NCBI GenBank assembly: GCA_021414305.1
Contig: JAIOOS010000012.1
Span: forward strand, 170,696-234,695
Reading direction: 5' to 3'
Origin: Burkholderiales bacterium
GTDB lineage: Bacteria; Pseudomonadota; Gammaproteobacteria; Burkholderiales; Burkholderiaceae_C
Length of the DNA: 64,000 nucleotides
Part shown: positions 48,690 through 57,827 of the stretch, one piece after another
How positions within the stretch are numbered: the first letter of the stretch is position 1
Layout: each line of letters begins with the position of its first letter
Notes under the pieces: model-generated
Seen by the model: the letters and a program-made list of their open reading frames with translations, nothing else
The model's database searches: none
Told to the model about the DNA's origin: nothing
Program-made: the position numbers and the translations under genes

Positions 48690-49394
48690 TCAGGGCGCCC
48701 CGCGCGTATAGGTGAGCATGCGTCCCTTGTACGCCGCCCCGGCGGGGCCGGCGGCGGCGCTCAGGCGCTCTTCGCGACGGGCAAAGCCAAGGGCCGCCAT
48801 CTGCCGGTTGAACGCCGGCCGGTTGCCGCGATCCGGGTCGACGATCCACACCTCGGCGACGGGCAGGGTGTGCCGGCCGATGAAGCCGGCCAGGCTCGCA
48901 TGCTCGTCGCGCTCGTAGAGCAGGTCGCTGCCGATTACCAGGTCGAAGCGGCCACGCACGGTGCGCCCGCCGAGGGTGCGGCTCGGCGCGCGCCGGGTCT
49001 GCCGCGTCGCCCAGTCGCCGTAGCGGAACTGCATCGGCGCCAGCCCGTTGAGCCGGAGGTTGCGGCGCAGGAAGGCGGCGGCGAGCGGATGGCAGTCGCT
49101 GGCGGTGACGTCGGCGCCGAGACGATGGCCGACCAGGCTCGCCAGCGCCAGGCCGCAGCCGATCTCGAGGATGCGCTCGCCGGGGCGGACCGGGTGCGCC
49201 GCCATCCGCGTCGCCAGATGGAAGCCCGAGGGCCAGAGCAGGCCGAACAGCGGCCAGGTCGCCGAGGAGACGCCGCGCCGCTCGGCCTCGCCGAAGGGAT
49301 CGGAGAACTGCTGGCGATCGAGCAGCGAGCGGATCGTCAGGTCGGCCGCCCCGGCGATGGCGATGCGCTCTTGCTTGGTGGCGTAGCCGGGCAT
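48690..49394 (-). CDS. SAM-dependent methyltransferase (METTL/lysine methyltransferase-like)
   Basis: ILEIGCGLALASLVGHRLGADVTASD, LVIGSDLLYERD. Confidence 0.83.
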   Translation of the reverse strand: MPGYATKQERIAIAGAADLTIRSLLDRQQFSDPFGEAERRGVSSATWPLFGLLWPSGFHLATRMAAHPVRPGERILEIGCGLALASLVGHRLGADVTASDCHPLAAAFLRRNLRLNGLAPMQFRYGDWATRQTRRAPSRTLGGRTVRGRFDLVIGSDLLYERDEHASLAGFIGRHTLPVAEVWIVDPDRGNRPAFNRQMAALGFARREERLSAAAGPAGAAYKGRMLTYTRGAP

Positions 49395-49479
49395 GGCGTG
49401 AAGCGGTGGAGGACGACGCGGCGACGATGGATCGAGGCCCCGAGTATGGAGCGTGCCCCTCGCGGCCGAAGAAGCCGGC

Positions 49480-51498
49480 TCAGCCGGCGGCGAAGGCGAG
49501 CGCGGCGCGCAGCAGGTCGCGGGCGAGCGGATCGGAGAGCAGCGACTCGGGGCGGATCAGGAAACACACGCTGCGATCGGCGGCGCGGGCCAGCACCAGC
49601 GGCGCGCCCGCCTCGTCGCGCAGCCACGGCGTCCACTCGGTCGCAGCCGTGCCGCGATCCCGGGCGGCATCGGCCATGACTCCGTCGAGCGCCAGCGTGG
49701 CGTAGCGCATCGCCACGAACGCTCGCGTCGCGCCGCCGGGGGCGCCGGCGACGGGCAGGCAGGTGACGAGCCGGCCGTGCTGCGGAGGCGTCGCCCTGAC
49801 CGGCAGGCCGGCGTCGCGCAGCAGCCGGGCCGCGGCGTCGCCGAGCGCCACCAGGCGGCCGCGTCGCGCTGAGCTCGCCTGCGCGCGCACGAAGGCGTTG
49901 TCGCCGCCCACCAGGACGGCCGGGGCCGCGGCCGGGTCGAGCACCAGGCCGAAGCCGCGCAGCGTCTCGGCCACCGCGGCGCCGAACGGGTCGCCGCCGT
50001 CGAGCAGCGCCACCGCCTCGGGCAAGACGCCGAGGGGCGAGCCGGGCGAGGCCGGGCCGCCGGCGACGCTCTGCTGCAGGTCGTCGGCGACGGCGAGCCC
50101 GAGCGCGCGCCAGAGCGACACCGCCTTGATCCGCGTCTCGAACTCCTCGCGCGCCGGGTCGGACTCGGCGAGCAGGTCGCCGCCGGTGCGAACCTCGGCG
50201 ACGCCGTCACGCACGACGGCGGCGCGCAGCATCGTGCCGACGCGCGCGCCGCCGCTGGCCCGCACCTCGAGCACCAGCCCGCCGTACCAGCCGCGCGGGC
50301 CGGCCTCGTGCGCGGCGATCGCGGCCAGCGCCGCGGCGCGCGGCGTGCCGGTCAGCATGACCGGCGCGGCCGTGGCGACGATCGCGTCCCAGGCATCGAC
50401 GCCTTCGCGCAGGCGGCCGTGCAGCCGGTCGACCGCGTGCACGACGGTGGCCAGGGTCATCGGCCGGCGCCGGTCGAGAAGCTGCAGCGATCCAGGCTCG
50501 CACAGCGGCGCGAGGTCGTTGCGCAGCGCGTCGCTGCAGACGGCGAGCGAGGCGGCGTCGACCTCTTCGTTGAACAGCAGGCGCAAGGCCTCGGCCTCGC
50601 CCACCGGACCGTGGCCGCGCGCGACGGTGCCGCAGACCGGTAACGACTCGACCTCGCGGCCGTTCACGACGAGCTGCAGGTCGGGCGACGCGCCGAACAC
50701 GCATTCGCCGTCGCCGGTATCGAGCATGAAGGTCGCCGGCGCCGGGTTCACCGCGCTCAGCTCGGCGAAGGCGCGCGCCGGCGAGCGCGCGCCGAGGCGG
50801 CGGCGAAAGCTCTGGCTCAGGGTGAGCGAGACCAGGCCCGAGCTCGCGAGCTGCGCGAGCGCGCGCGCCACGACCTGGGCATAGCCGCCGGGCGGAAAGT
50901 CGTCGTGCGCCGCGTCGAGCATCGCGGGCGCGCCGGGTGCGCCGGACCGGAGAGCGGGCCGTGGCGCGGCCTGCGCCTCGGCGAGCGCCTCGTCTGCGAA
51001 CAGCAGAGAGGCGTGCTGCCACGCGCCGGCTGCGTCGCGCTGCAGGGTGCGGGGAGAAAAGAAGAGCACGCCGAGCGGCGCCATGTCGTCGCTGGCCGCG
51101 ACCGGCGCCGCCAGCCGATGCGCTTCGAATCGAAGGGCGCCGGCGAGGATCGCGTCGTCGCCAGCGTCGTCGCCGTTCCCGAAGTGGGAGAGAAAGGCGC
51201 GCAGCGAGGCGATCGCGCCCGCGCCGCCGCCGCGCTTCGATGCTCGCCGCCACGCCGCCAGGGCGGCGTGCTCGAGCAACGCAACGCCGAACGCATCGAG
51301 CGCCTCGATCTCGAGGCCGTCGGCATGAACGCGCAGCGCCAGCGAGGGATCGACGAGCAGCAGCGCCGCCCGCGGATGCATGCCGGCGACGCCGGCATCG
51401 CATCCGAAGTAGAGACCGGGCAGGCCGTCGAGCCGGGCCCTTGCGGCCTCGACTTCCGAAGCCGGGGCCGGACGCCGCTCGACGGTGTAGCGGAGCAG
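49480..51498 (-). CDS. TrpE(G)-like chorismate-utilising enzyme with C-terminal degenerate GATase-like domain
   Basis: LPVCGTVARG, SDALRNDLAPLC, VVHAVDRLHGRL, MLTGTPRAAALAAI, RGWYGGLVLEV, ESDPAREEFETRIKAV; start uncertain (no ATG/GTG/TTG near expected N-terminus). Confidence 0.78.
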   Translation of the reverse strand: MLRYTVERRPAPASEVEAARARLDGLPGLYFGCDAGVAGMHPRAALLLVDPSLALRVHADGLEIEALDAFGVALLEHAALAAWRRASKRGGGAGAIASLRAFLSHFGNGDDAGDDAILAGALRFEAHRLAAPVAASDDMAPLGVLFFSPRTLQRDAAGAWQHASLLFADEALAEAQAAPRPALRSGAPGAPAMLDAAHDDFPPGGYAQVVARALAQLASSGLVSLTLSQSFRRRLGARSPARAFAELSAVNPAPATFMLDTGDGECVFGASPDLQLVVNGREVESLPVCGTVARGHGPVGEAEALRLLFNEEVDAASLAVCSDALRNDLAPLCEPGSLQLLDRRRPMTLATVVHAVDRLHGRLREGVDAWDAIVATAAPVMLTGTPRAAALAAIAAHEAGPRGWYGGLVLEVRASGGARVGTMLRAAVVRDGVAEVRTGGDLLAESDPAREEFETRIKAVSLWRALGLAVADDLQQSVAGGPASPGSPLGVLPEAVALLDGGDPFGAAVAETLRGFGLVLDPAAAPAVLVGGDNAFVRAQASSARRGRLVALGDAAARLLRDAGLPVRATPPQHGRLVTCLPVAGAPGGATRAFVAMRYATLALDGVMADAARDRGTAATEWTPWLRDEAGAPLVLARAADRSVCFLIRPESLLSDPLARDLLRAALAFAAG

Positions 51499-51506
51499 CG
51501 CGGCCC

Positions 51507-52508
51507 CTAGTCGGCGGTGGCGCCGCTGCGCTTGATGATCGGCGTCATCACGGTCAGCTCGCGCTTCATGAAGTCGCGCAGGTCGGCGACCGAGCCGCCG
51601 ACCGGCTCCATGAACTGGCCGGCGAGCTTCTCGCGCACCTCGGGCAGGGCGAGCGCGGCGTTGATCTCCTGGTTCATGCGCTCGACCACCTCGTTCGGCG
51701 TCGACGCCGGCGCCATCACCGCCATCCAGGCCATGTTCTCGATCTCGGGCAGACCCGCTTCCTTCATCGTCGGAATCTCCGGCGTCAGGGCGCTCCGCTT
51801 GGCGGTGGAGACGGCGAGCGGACGGAGCTTGCCGGCCTTGACCTGCGGCATCACCGCCACCGCCGGCACGCAGGCGAACTGCACGTCGCCCTGCAGCAGG
51901 GCGAGGATCGCCAGCGGCGACGAGGCGTACGGGATGTGCACCGCGAAGGTGTCGGTCTTGGCCTTGAGCAGCTCGACGCCGAGCTGCGAGAGGCTGCCGA
52001 CGCCGGTCGACGAGAAGTTGAACTTGCCGGGGTTGGCCTTCATCGCCTTGACCAGCTCGCCGAGGCTGTTGATGCCGGAATCGGTGCGGACGGCGCAGAC
52101 GTTCGCCTGCGCGCCGCCGAGCACCACCGGCCGCAGCTCGGTGAACGGGTCGTAGCCGAGCTTCTTGTAGAGCACGGTGTTGTAGACCAGCGGCCCGTTG
52201 GTGCTGATCAGGAAGGTGTAGCCGTCGCCCGGCGAATGCGCGACCGCGCCGGTGCCGGTGTTGCCGCCGGCGCCCGGCCGGTTGTCGACCAGCACCTGCT
52301 GGCCGAGCTTCGGCCCGATCTTGTCGGCGACGATGCGCGCGAACACGTCGGGCGAGGAGCCGGCGGCATAGGGAATGACGATGCGGATCGGCCGGTTCGG
52401 CCACGGCCCTGTCTGCGCGCCGGCGAGGCCGGCGGTACCGGCGAGAAGCAGGGCCAGGCCAGCGCGAACAAGGGCGGCGCGGCGCACGGAAGTGGTCGAT
52501 GAGGTCAT
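51507..52508 (-). CDS. Bug/TctC family substrate-binding protein
   Basis: WPNRPIRIVIPYAAGSSPDVFARIVADKIG, NRPGAGGNTGTGAVAHSPGDGYT. Confidence 0.92.
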   Translation of the reverse strand: MTSSTTSVRRAALVRAGLALLLAGTAGLAGAQTGPWPNRPIRIVIPYAAGSSPDVFARIVADKIGPKLGQQVLVDNRPGAGGNTGTGAVAHSPGDGYTFLISTNGPLVYNTVLYKKLGYDPFTELRPVVLGGAQANVCAVRTDSGINSLGELVKAMKANPGKFNFSSTGVGSLSQLGVELLKAKTDTFAVHIPYASSPLAILALLQGDVQFACVPAVAVMPQVKAGKLRPLAVSTAKRSALTPEIPTMKEAGLPEIENMAWMAVMAPASTPNEVVERMNQEINAALALPEVREKLAGQFMEPVGGSVADLRDFMKRELTVMTPIIKRSGATAD

Positions 52509-52882
52509 GAAGTGATCGGCTCGGTTTCTGCGAAGAAGCGCTCCTCGCCGGCGATGAAGCCGGCGACGAGCACGCGGTAGGCGGCCTCGACGACGTCGGG
52601 CAGCGAGGGGAATTCGGCGGCTCGCGCTGCCGCGAGCGTGCGCACGCGGTCGAACACCGCCGCCTGCCGCTCGGGCGCCGCGAGCTGGAAGGCGTCGCGC
52701 TTGAAGCGGGTGGCGTCGCGCACGCACAGGGCGCGGGCGGCGAGCAGCTCGACGATCTGCGCGTCGAGCGCGTCGATCCGCTCGCGCAGCGCGCCGAGCG
52801 TTTCCGCCTGCGGCTGGTAGTGCGGGTCGCGGAAGCGGCGAACGGGCGCGGCGTCGACGCGGGGTTCCTGGGCAGAGGTCAT
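52505..52882 (-). CDS. AroQ-fold chorismate mutase / isochorismate pyruvate lyase-like
   Basis: LGALRERIDALDAQIVELLAARALCVRDATRFK. Confidence 0.84.
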   Translation of the reverse strand: MTSAQEPRVDAAPVRRFRDPHYQPQAETLGALRERIDALDAQIVELLAARALCVRDATRFKRDAFQLAAPERQAAVFDRVRTLAAARAAEFPSLPDVVEAAYRVLVAGFIAGEERFFAETEPITS

Positions 52883-52916
52883 GACGAGTGCCGAAACGAG
52901 GAGCCGTGGATCGTAA

Positions 52917-54224
52917 CTACCGCTGCGGCATGTCGGCCGCCCCGTATCCCAGGCTCACCGTCGCATCCGGCGGGATCGGCGGCATCGTCTCGTTCCACGC
53001 CAGCCAGGCATCGCGCATCGCCGCCAGCCGCACCGGCTCGCGCTTGCCGAGGTTGGCGCGCTCGCGCTCGTCGGCGGAGAGGTCGAACAGGTACTCGTGG
53101 CCGTCGACCTGCAGGTACTTCCACCGGCCGTCGCGCAGGGCGCGCTGGCCGCGATGGTTCATGCGCCAGTGCAAGGGCCGCTCGAACTCGTGCGCCGGAT
53201 CCGCGAACACCGGCAGCAGCGAAACGCCGTCGAGCGGATGCGCCGGATCGGCGGCGACGCCGGCCGCGGCGAGCATCGTCGCCGACCAGTCCATCGTCAT
53301 GCACAGTTGCGCGCTGGTGCCCCCGGGGGCGATGCGCGCCGGCCAGTAGGCGATCCACGGCACGCGGATGCCGCCTTCGGTGAGGTCCATCTTGCCGCCC
53401 ACCAGCGGCCAGCTGTCAGAGAAGCGCTCGCCGCCGTTGTCGCTGGTGAAGACGATGAGCGTGTCGTCGGCGACGCCCCGGGCCTCGAGCGCGGCGACGA
53501 TCCGGCCGATGCCTTCGTCCATGTGCTCGATCATGCGGCGATAGGTGTGGATGTTGCCGCCGTGCAGGTGGAACAGGTTGTCCTTCACCTCCTCGGCAGA
53601 AGCGGCGTCGTCGCGCGTTTCCCACGGCCAGTGCGGCGCCGTGTAGTGCACGCTGAGGAAGAACGGCGCGCCGCCGGGCGCGGCGAAGCGCTCGATCGTC
53701 TCGACCGCGCGCGCCGAGATCAGGTCGGTGAGGTAGCCCTCCTCGCGGTGCTCGGCCTCGCCCTGCCACAGGTCGTGGGTGCCGCGCGAGTCGCAGTGGC
53801 TGAAGTAGTCGACGCCGCCCGACATCGGACCGAAGAACTCGTCGTAGCCCGAGCGCAGCGGCCCGAACGCGGGCGGATAGCCGAGGTGCCACTTGCCGAC
53901 CAGCGCGGTGCGGTAGCCCGCGCCGCGCAGCAGGGAAGGCAGCGTCGGATGCTCGGGCGGCAGGCCGAGCGTCGTGCTGCCGCGGCTTTTGCTGTTGATC
54001 GGCTCCTCGGCGGCGCCGCGCAGCCGGTACTGGTAGCGGCCGGTCATCAGCGCGAACCGGGTCGGCGAGCACACCGGCGAGTTGGCGTAGCCCTGGGTGA
54101 AGCGCAGGCCGCGCGCGGCGAGACGGTCGAGCACCGGCGACACCGGCACCCGCCCGCCGTAGCAGCCGAGGTCGGCGAAGCCGAGGTCGTCGGCGACGAC
54201 GAAGACGATGTTGGGGCGGTTCAT
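52917..54224 (-). CDS. Sulfatase (arylsulfatase family)
   Basis: NIVFVVADDLGFADLGCYGG, CSPTRFALMTGRY (CxPxR), GKWHLG. Confidence 0.92.
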   Translation of the reverse strand: MNRPNIVFVVADDLGFADLGCYGGRVPVSPVLDRLAARGLRFTQGYANSPVCSPTRFALMTGRYQYRLRGAAEEPINSKSRGSTTLGLPPEHPTLPSLLRGAGYRTALVGKWHLGYPPAFGPLRSGYDEFFGPMSGGVDYFSHCDSRGTHDLWQGEAEHREEGYLTDLISARAVETIERFAAPGGAPFFLSVHYTAPHWPWETRDDAASAEEVKDNLFHLHGGNIHTYRRMIEHMDEGIGRIVAALEARGVADDTLIVFTSDNGGERFSDSWPLVGGKMDLTEGGIRVPWIAYWPARIAPGGTSAQLCMTMDWSATMLAAAGVAADPAHPLDGVSLLPVFADPAHEFERPLHWRMNHRGQRALRDGRWKYLQVDGHEYLFDLSADERERANLGKREPVRLAAMRDAWLAWNETMPPIPPDATVSLGYGAADMPQR

Positions 54225-54396
54225 CGCTGAGTGAGTGAAGTCGCGGCGAGCATATCCCGACGGCGGCGGCGGCCGACGCCAGCTCGGCATGTCATCCGAC
54301 CTGCTCCGGGCTGCGTAGGGGACCGAAGCGCTTCAGAATCGTCAGACTGGAGCGTCGCTCCTGCCCCTTCAGCGCTTCAACCTCCGAGGAAATCCC

Positions 54397-54843
54397 ATGA
54401 TCGCTCGTCGCTTCTCTCTCGCCCTCCTCGCCGCCGCGACTCTGGCCGCAGCCGGCTGCAGCATGACCGGCATGTCCGACAGCAAACCGATGGTGATGGG
54501 CGGCGAGATGAACGTGCCCCTCTCGGCGAAGAACGAGGTCCCGCCGAACGCCAGCACCGCGGTCGGCACGGCGCGAGTCTGGCTCGACGGCATGAACCTC
54601 AAGTGGACCGTCACGTACTCGGGCACGACCGGCCCGGTGACGGCCGGCCACTTCCACGGTCCGGCCGCGCCGGGAGCGAACGCCGGCGTCGTCCTGCCCT
54701 TCAGCGGCTCGATGGCCAGCCCGATCGAAGGCTCCGCCACCTTGACACAGGCCCAGGTCGACCAGCTCAAGGCCGGCATGTGGTACGTGAACCTGCATAC
54801 CGCCGCCAACCCCGGTGGCGAGATTCGCGGCCAGGTCAAGTAG
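54397..54843 (+). CDS. CHRD domain lipoprotein, paralog 1
   Basis: Lipobox LAAAGC; TGPVTAGHFHGPAAPGANAGVVLPF, GMWYVNLHTAANPGGEIRGQV. Confidence 0.88.
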   Translation: MIARRFSLALLAAATLAAAGCSMTGMSDSKPMVMGGEMNVPLSAKNEVPPNASTAVGTARVWLDGMNLKWTVTYSGTTGPVTAGHFHGPAAPGANAGVVLPFSGSMASPIEGSATLTQAQVDQLKAGMWYVNLHTAANPGGEIRGQVK

Positions 54844-54959
54844 CGCCGCTGCGGCAAAGCCGCAGCTCCTGTTCCACGGCGGGGTCGCCGCTGCGCCTAT
54901 CATCGCGCCGCCGCACCCGCCGTCCTGACGACGGCACCCTACTCTCGCTGGAGATCGCG

Positions 54960-55559
54960 ATGCACGTTCGTCGACTTGCTTTCGGAACCGCCCTCGTCGC
55001 CGGAGCCTGCGCGCTCGCGGCCTGCAGCAACGTGAGCATGCCCACCCTCCCGGGCTCGGCACCGACCGCACCGGCCAAGCCCGCGATGCCCTCGGCAACC
55101 GCTCCCACGGCACCGGCCGCACCGGCCATGCCCACCGCGCCGGCCATGCCGACCGGTCAGCAGGCCGCCCAGGCGGCCCAAGCGCAGGCGCAAGGCATGA
55201 TCATCGGCAACCTCATGTCGGCGACCCTCAGCGGCGCCACCCAGGTTCCGCCGAACAGCACCACCGGCAGCGGCACCGCTTCGATCAAGCTCGACGGCGA
55301 CGTTCTCAGCTGGGTCGTCACCTATTCGGGCCTGACCGGCCCGGTGACCGGCGCGCATTTCCACGGCCCGGCGGCCGCCAATGCCAATGCCGGCGTGATC
55401 GTGCCGTTCGCGGGCAGCCTGGGCAGCCCGATCAACGGCAGCCAGAAGCTGACCGCGGCGCAGATCGCCGGACTGAGAGGCGGGCTCTGGTACGTCAACC
55501 TGCACACGGCCGCCTTCCCGGGCGGCGAGATCCGCGGCCAGGTGACCGCGGCCCGGTAG
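54960..55559 (+). CDS. CHRD domain lipoprotein, paralog 2, with Ala/Pro/Met linker
   Basis: Lipobox LAAC; TGPVTGAHFHGPAAANANAGVIVPF, GLWYVNLHTAAFPGGEIRGQV. Confidence 0.88.
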   Translation: MHVRRLAFGTALVAGACALAACSNVSMPTLPGSAPTAPAKPAMPSATAPTAPAAPAMPTAPAMPTGQQAAQAAQAQAQGMIIGNLMSATLSGATQVPPNSTTGSGTASIKLDGDVLSWVVTYSGLTGPVTGAHFHGPAAANANAGVIVPFAGSLGSPINGSQKLTAAQIAGLRGGLWYVNLHTAAFPGGEIRGQVTAAR

Positions 55560-55571
55560 CCGCGGCCGCGC

Positions 55572-57269
55572 TCAGCCCGCCTTCGCCCGCGCCCGCTCTT
55601 CCTCGCGCAGGCGCAGCACGCGCCGCTGCACCTTGCCGGTGGTGGTCATCGGCAAGGCCTCGATGAACTCGATCTCCTTCGGATACTCGTAGGGCGCGAG
55701 CTTGCCGCGCACGTGCGCCTGCAGCTCGTGCTCGAGCTCGCGCGAGGCGAGGTAGCCGGCGGCGAGCACGACATACGCCTTCACCAGGGCGCCACGCTCG
55801 GCATCGGGCTTGGGCACCACCGCGGCATTGGCGACGGCGGCATGCTTGACCAGGCAGTTCTCGATCTCGCTCGGGCCGATGCGGTAGCCCGCCGCCTTGA
55901 ACACGTCGTCGCTGCGGCCCTGGTACCAGAGGTAGCCGGCCTCGTCCATGACCGCGGTGTCGCCGGTGCGGCACCAGCTGTCGTCGGGATCGCCGGTGAA
56001 CTTGGCCGCGGTCGCGTCGTCGCGCTGCCAGTAGCCGAGGAAGAACACCGGGTCGCGGTCGCCATGGCGGTCGCGACGATGCAGGGCGACGTCGCCGGGC
56101 GTGCCGCGTGCGCATTCGCGGCCGTCGTCGTCGATGACGGCGACGCGATGCCCCGGGTAGGGCCGGCCCATGCTGCCGGCTCGGGCCGGCCAGCGCGCGT
56201 CGCAATTGCCGACGATGTAGTTGATCTCGGTCTGGCCGAACATCTCGTTCGGCACCACGCCGAGCCGGTCGCGACACCAGGCGAAGACCGCGTCGCCCAC
56301 CGCCTCGCCCGCGCTCATGATCGCGCGCAGCTTCAGGTCGAACCGGCCGCGCGGCTCGGGGACGGCCTTCATCATCGCCTTCAGCGCGGTAGGAAAGAGA
56401 AAGCTGTGCGTGACGCGGTGCGTCTCCATCAGCGCGAACGCGGTCTCGGGCGCGAAGCGGCCCTGGTAGGCGACGATCTCGCGGCCGAAGTAGAGCGTGG
56501 GCAGGAGGGCGTCCATCAGCCCGCCGGTCCAGGCCCAGTCGGCCGGAGACCAGAACACCGCATCGTCCTGCGGGAACCAGTTCTGGCTGCAGACGAACCC
56601 CGGCAGGTTGCCGATCAGCGCCCGATGCGGCACCAGCGCGCCCTTCGGCGGACCGGTCGTGCCGCTGGTGTAGATGAGCACGCAGGCGTCGTCGGCGGAC
56701 GTGTCGACCGGCGCCGGCGCCGCGCCCGCGCCTTCGAGCAGCGCGCTCCAGTCGGCGTCGCCGCGGCCTTCGGCGCCGCCGACTGCGACCAGCGTCGCGA
56801 GCTGCGGGCAGAGCGGCCGCGCCTCGAGCACGTTGGCGATGCCGGTCTCGTCGACGAGCGCGAGCCGGGCGCCGCTGTCGTTGATGCGGTACTCGAGCGC
56901 GTCGGGGCCGAACAGCATCGACAGCGGCATCGCCACCGCGCCGAGCCGGTAGAGCGCGATGTGCGCCACCGCGGTCTCGAAGCGCTGCGGCATGACGATC
57001 GCCACCCGGTCGCCGCGAGCGACGCCGAGGCCCTGCAAGGCGGCGGCGAGGCGGTCGGCGGCGCGGTCGAGCTCGGCGTAGCTGTAGTCGCGGCGCGAGC
57101 CGTCCTCGCGCTGGTAGCGGATCGCTATTCGTTCAGGTGAGGTCCGCGCCCAGCGGGTGCAGCAGACCTCGGCGATGTTGAAGCGCCCGGGCACCTGCCA
57201 GCGAAAGCCGGCATGCAGCTCGTCGTAGCGGTCGACTCGGTCTTCAGCCACCGCCGCGCCCCGCGCCAT
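55572..57269 (-). CDS. Acyl-CoA synthetase (AMP-binding, ACS-like)
   Basis: VLIYTSGTTGPPKGALVPHRA, YQGRSDDVFKAAGYRIGPSEIE, MTTTGKVQRR. Confidence 0.9.
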   Translation of the reverse strand: MARGAAVAEDRVDRYDELHAGFRWQVPGRFNIAEVCCTRWARTSPERIAIRYQREDGSRRDYSYAELDRAADRLAAALQGLGVARGDRVAIVMPQRFETAVAHIALYRLGAVAMPLSMLFGPDALEYRINDSGARLALVDETGIANVLEARPLCPQLATLVAVGGAEGRGDADWSALLEGAGAAPAPVDTSADDACVLIYTSGTTGPPKGALVPHRALIGNLPGFVCSQNWFPQDDAVFWSPADWAWTGGLMDALLPTLYFGREIVAYQGRFAPETAFALMETHRVTHSFLFPTALKAMMKAVPEPRGRFDLKLRAIMSAGEAVGDAVFAWCRDRLGVVPNEMFGQTEINYIVGNCDARWPARAGSMGRPYPGHRVAVIDDDGRECARGTPGDVALHRRDRHGDRDPVFFLGYWQRDDATAAKFTGDPDDSWCRTGDTAVMDEAGYLWYQGRSDDVFKAAGYRIGPSEIENCLVKHAAVANAAVVPKPDAERGALVKAYVVLAAGYLASRELEHELQAHVRGKLAPYEYPKEIEFIEALPMTTTGKVQRRVLRLREEERARAKAG

Positions 57270-57765
57270 AGGCCGCGAGCGTGTCGCCGGCGATGCGGCA
57301 GATGCGCCATTCGGGCATCACGGTCGCGCCCATGCGCTCGTAGAAGCGGATCGCATCCGCGTTCCAGTCGAGCACGCTCCATTCGAAGCGGCCGCAGCCG
57401 CGCTCGGCCGCGAGCTCGGCCAGCCGCGTGAGCAGCGCCTTGCCGATGCCGCGGCCGCGCTGCTCGGGCTCGACGAACAGGTCCTCGAGGTAGAGGCCCG
57501 GCCGGGCGAGGAAGGTGGAGAAGTTGGTGAAGAAGAGGGCGAAGCCCACGACCTGCGCGCCGCTGTCGACCACCAGCGCCTCGGCGACCGGGCGCGGCCC
57601 GAACAGGTGCGGCCCGAGCTTTTCGGGCGTGGCCTGCACGAGATGGGAGAGATGCTCGAACTCCGCGAGGCGGCCGATCAGGCGGACGATGGCGTCGAGG
57701 TCGCGCGGCTCGGCAGCGCGTATGGCGAAGGCAGCGGAGTCGGTCGAGGCAGGCATGCGCGGCAT
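57244..57765 (-). CDS. GNAT family N-acetyltransferase
   Basis: LEDLFVEPEQRGRGIGKALLTRLAELA, WNADAIRFYERMGA. Confidence 0.9.
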   Translation of the reverse strand: MPRMPASTDSAAFAIRAAEPRDLDAIVRLIGRLAEFEHLSHLVQATPEKLGPHLFGPRPVAEALVVDSGAQVVGFALFFTNFSTFLARPGLYLEDLFVEPEQRGRGIGKALLTRLAELAAERGCGRFEWSVLDWNADAIRFYERMGATVMPEWRICRIAGDTLAAYGAGRGGG

Positions 57766-57827
57766 TGTGCAACCCTCGCCGCCCCCGCCCGGACAGGCGC
57801 GCGAAGGGTCTGCCCTAGGATGCAGCC

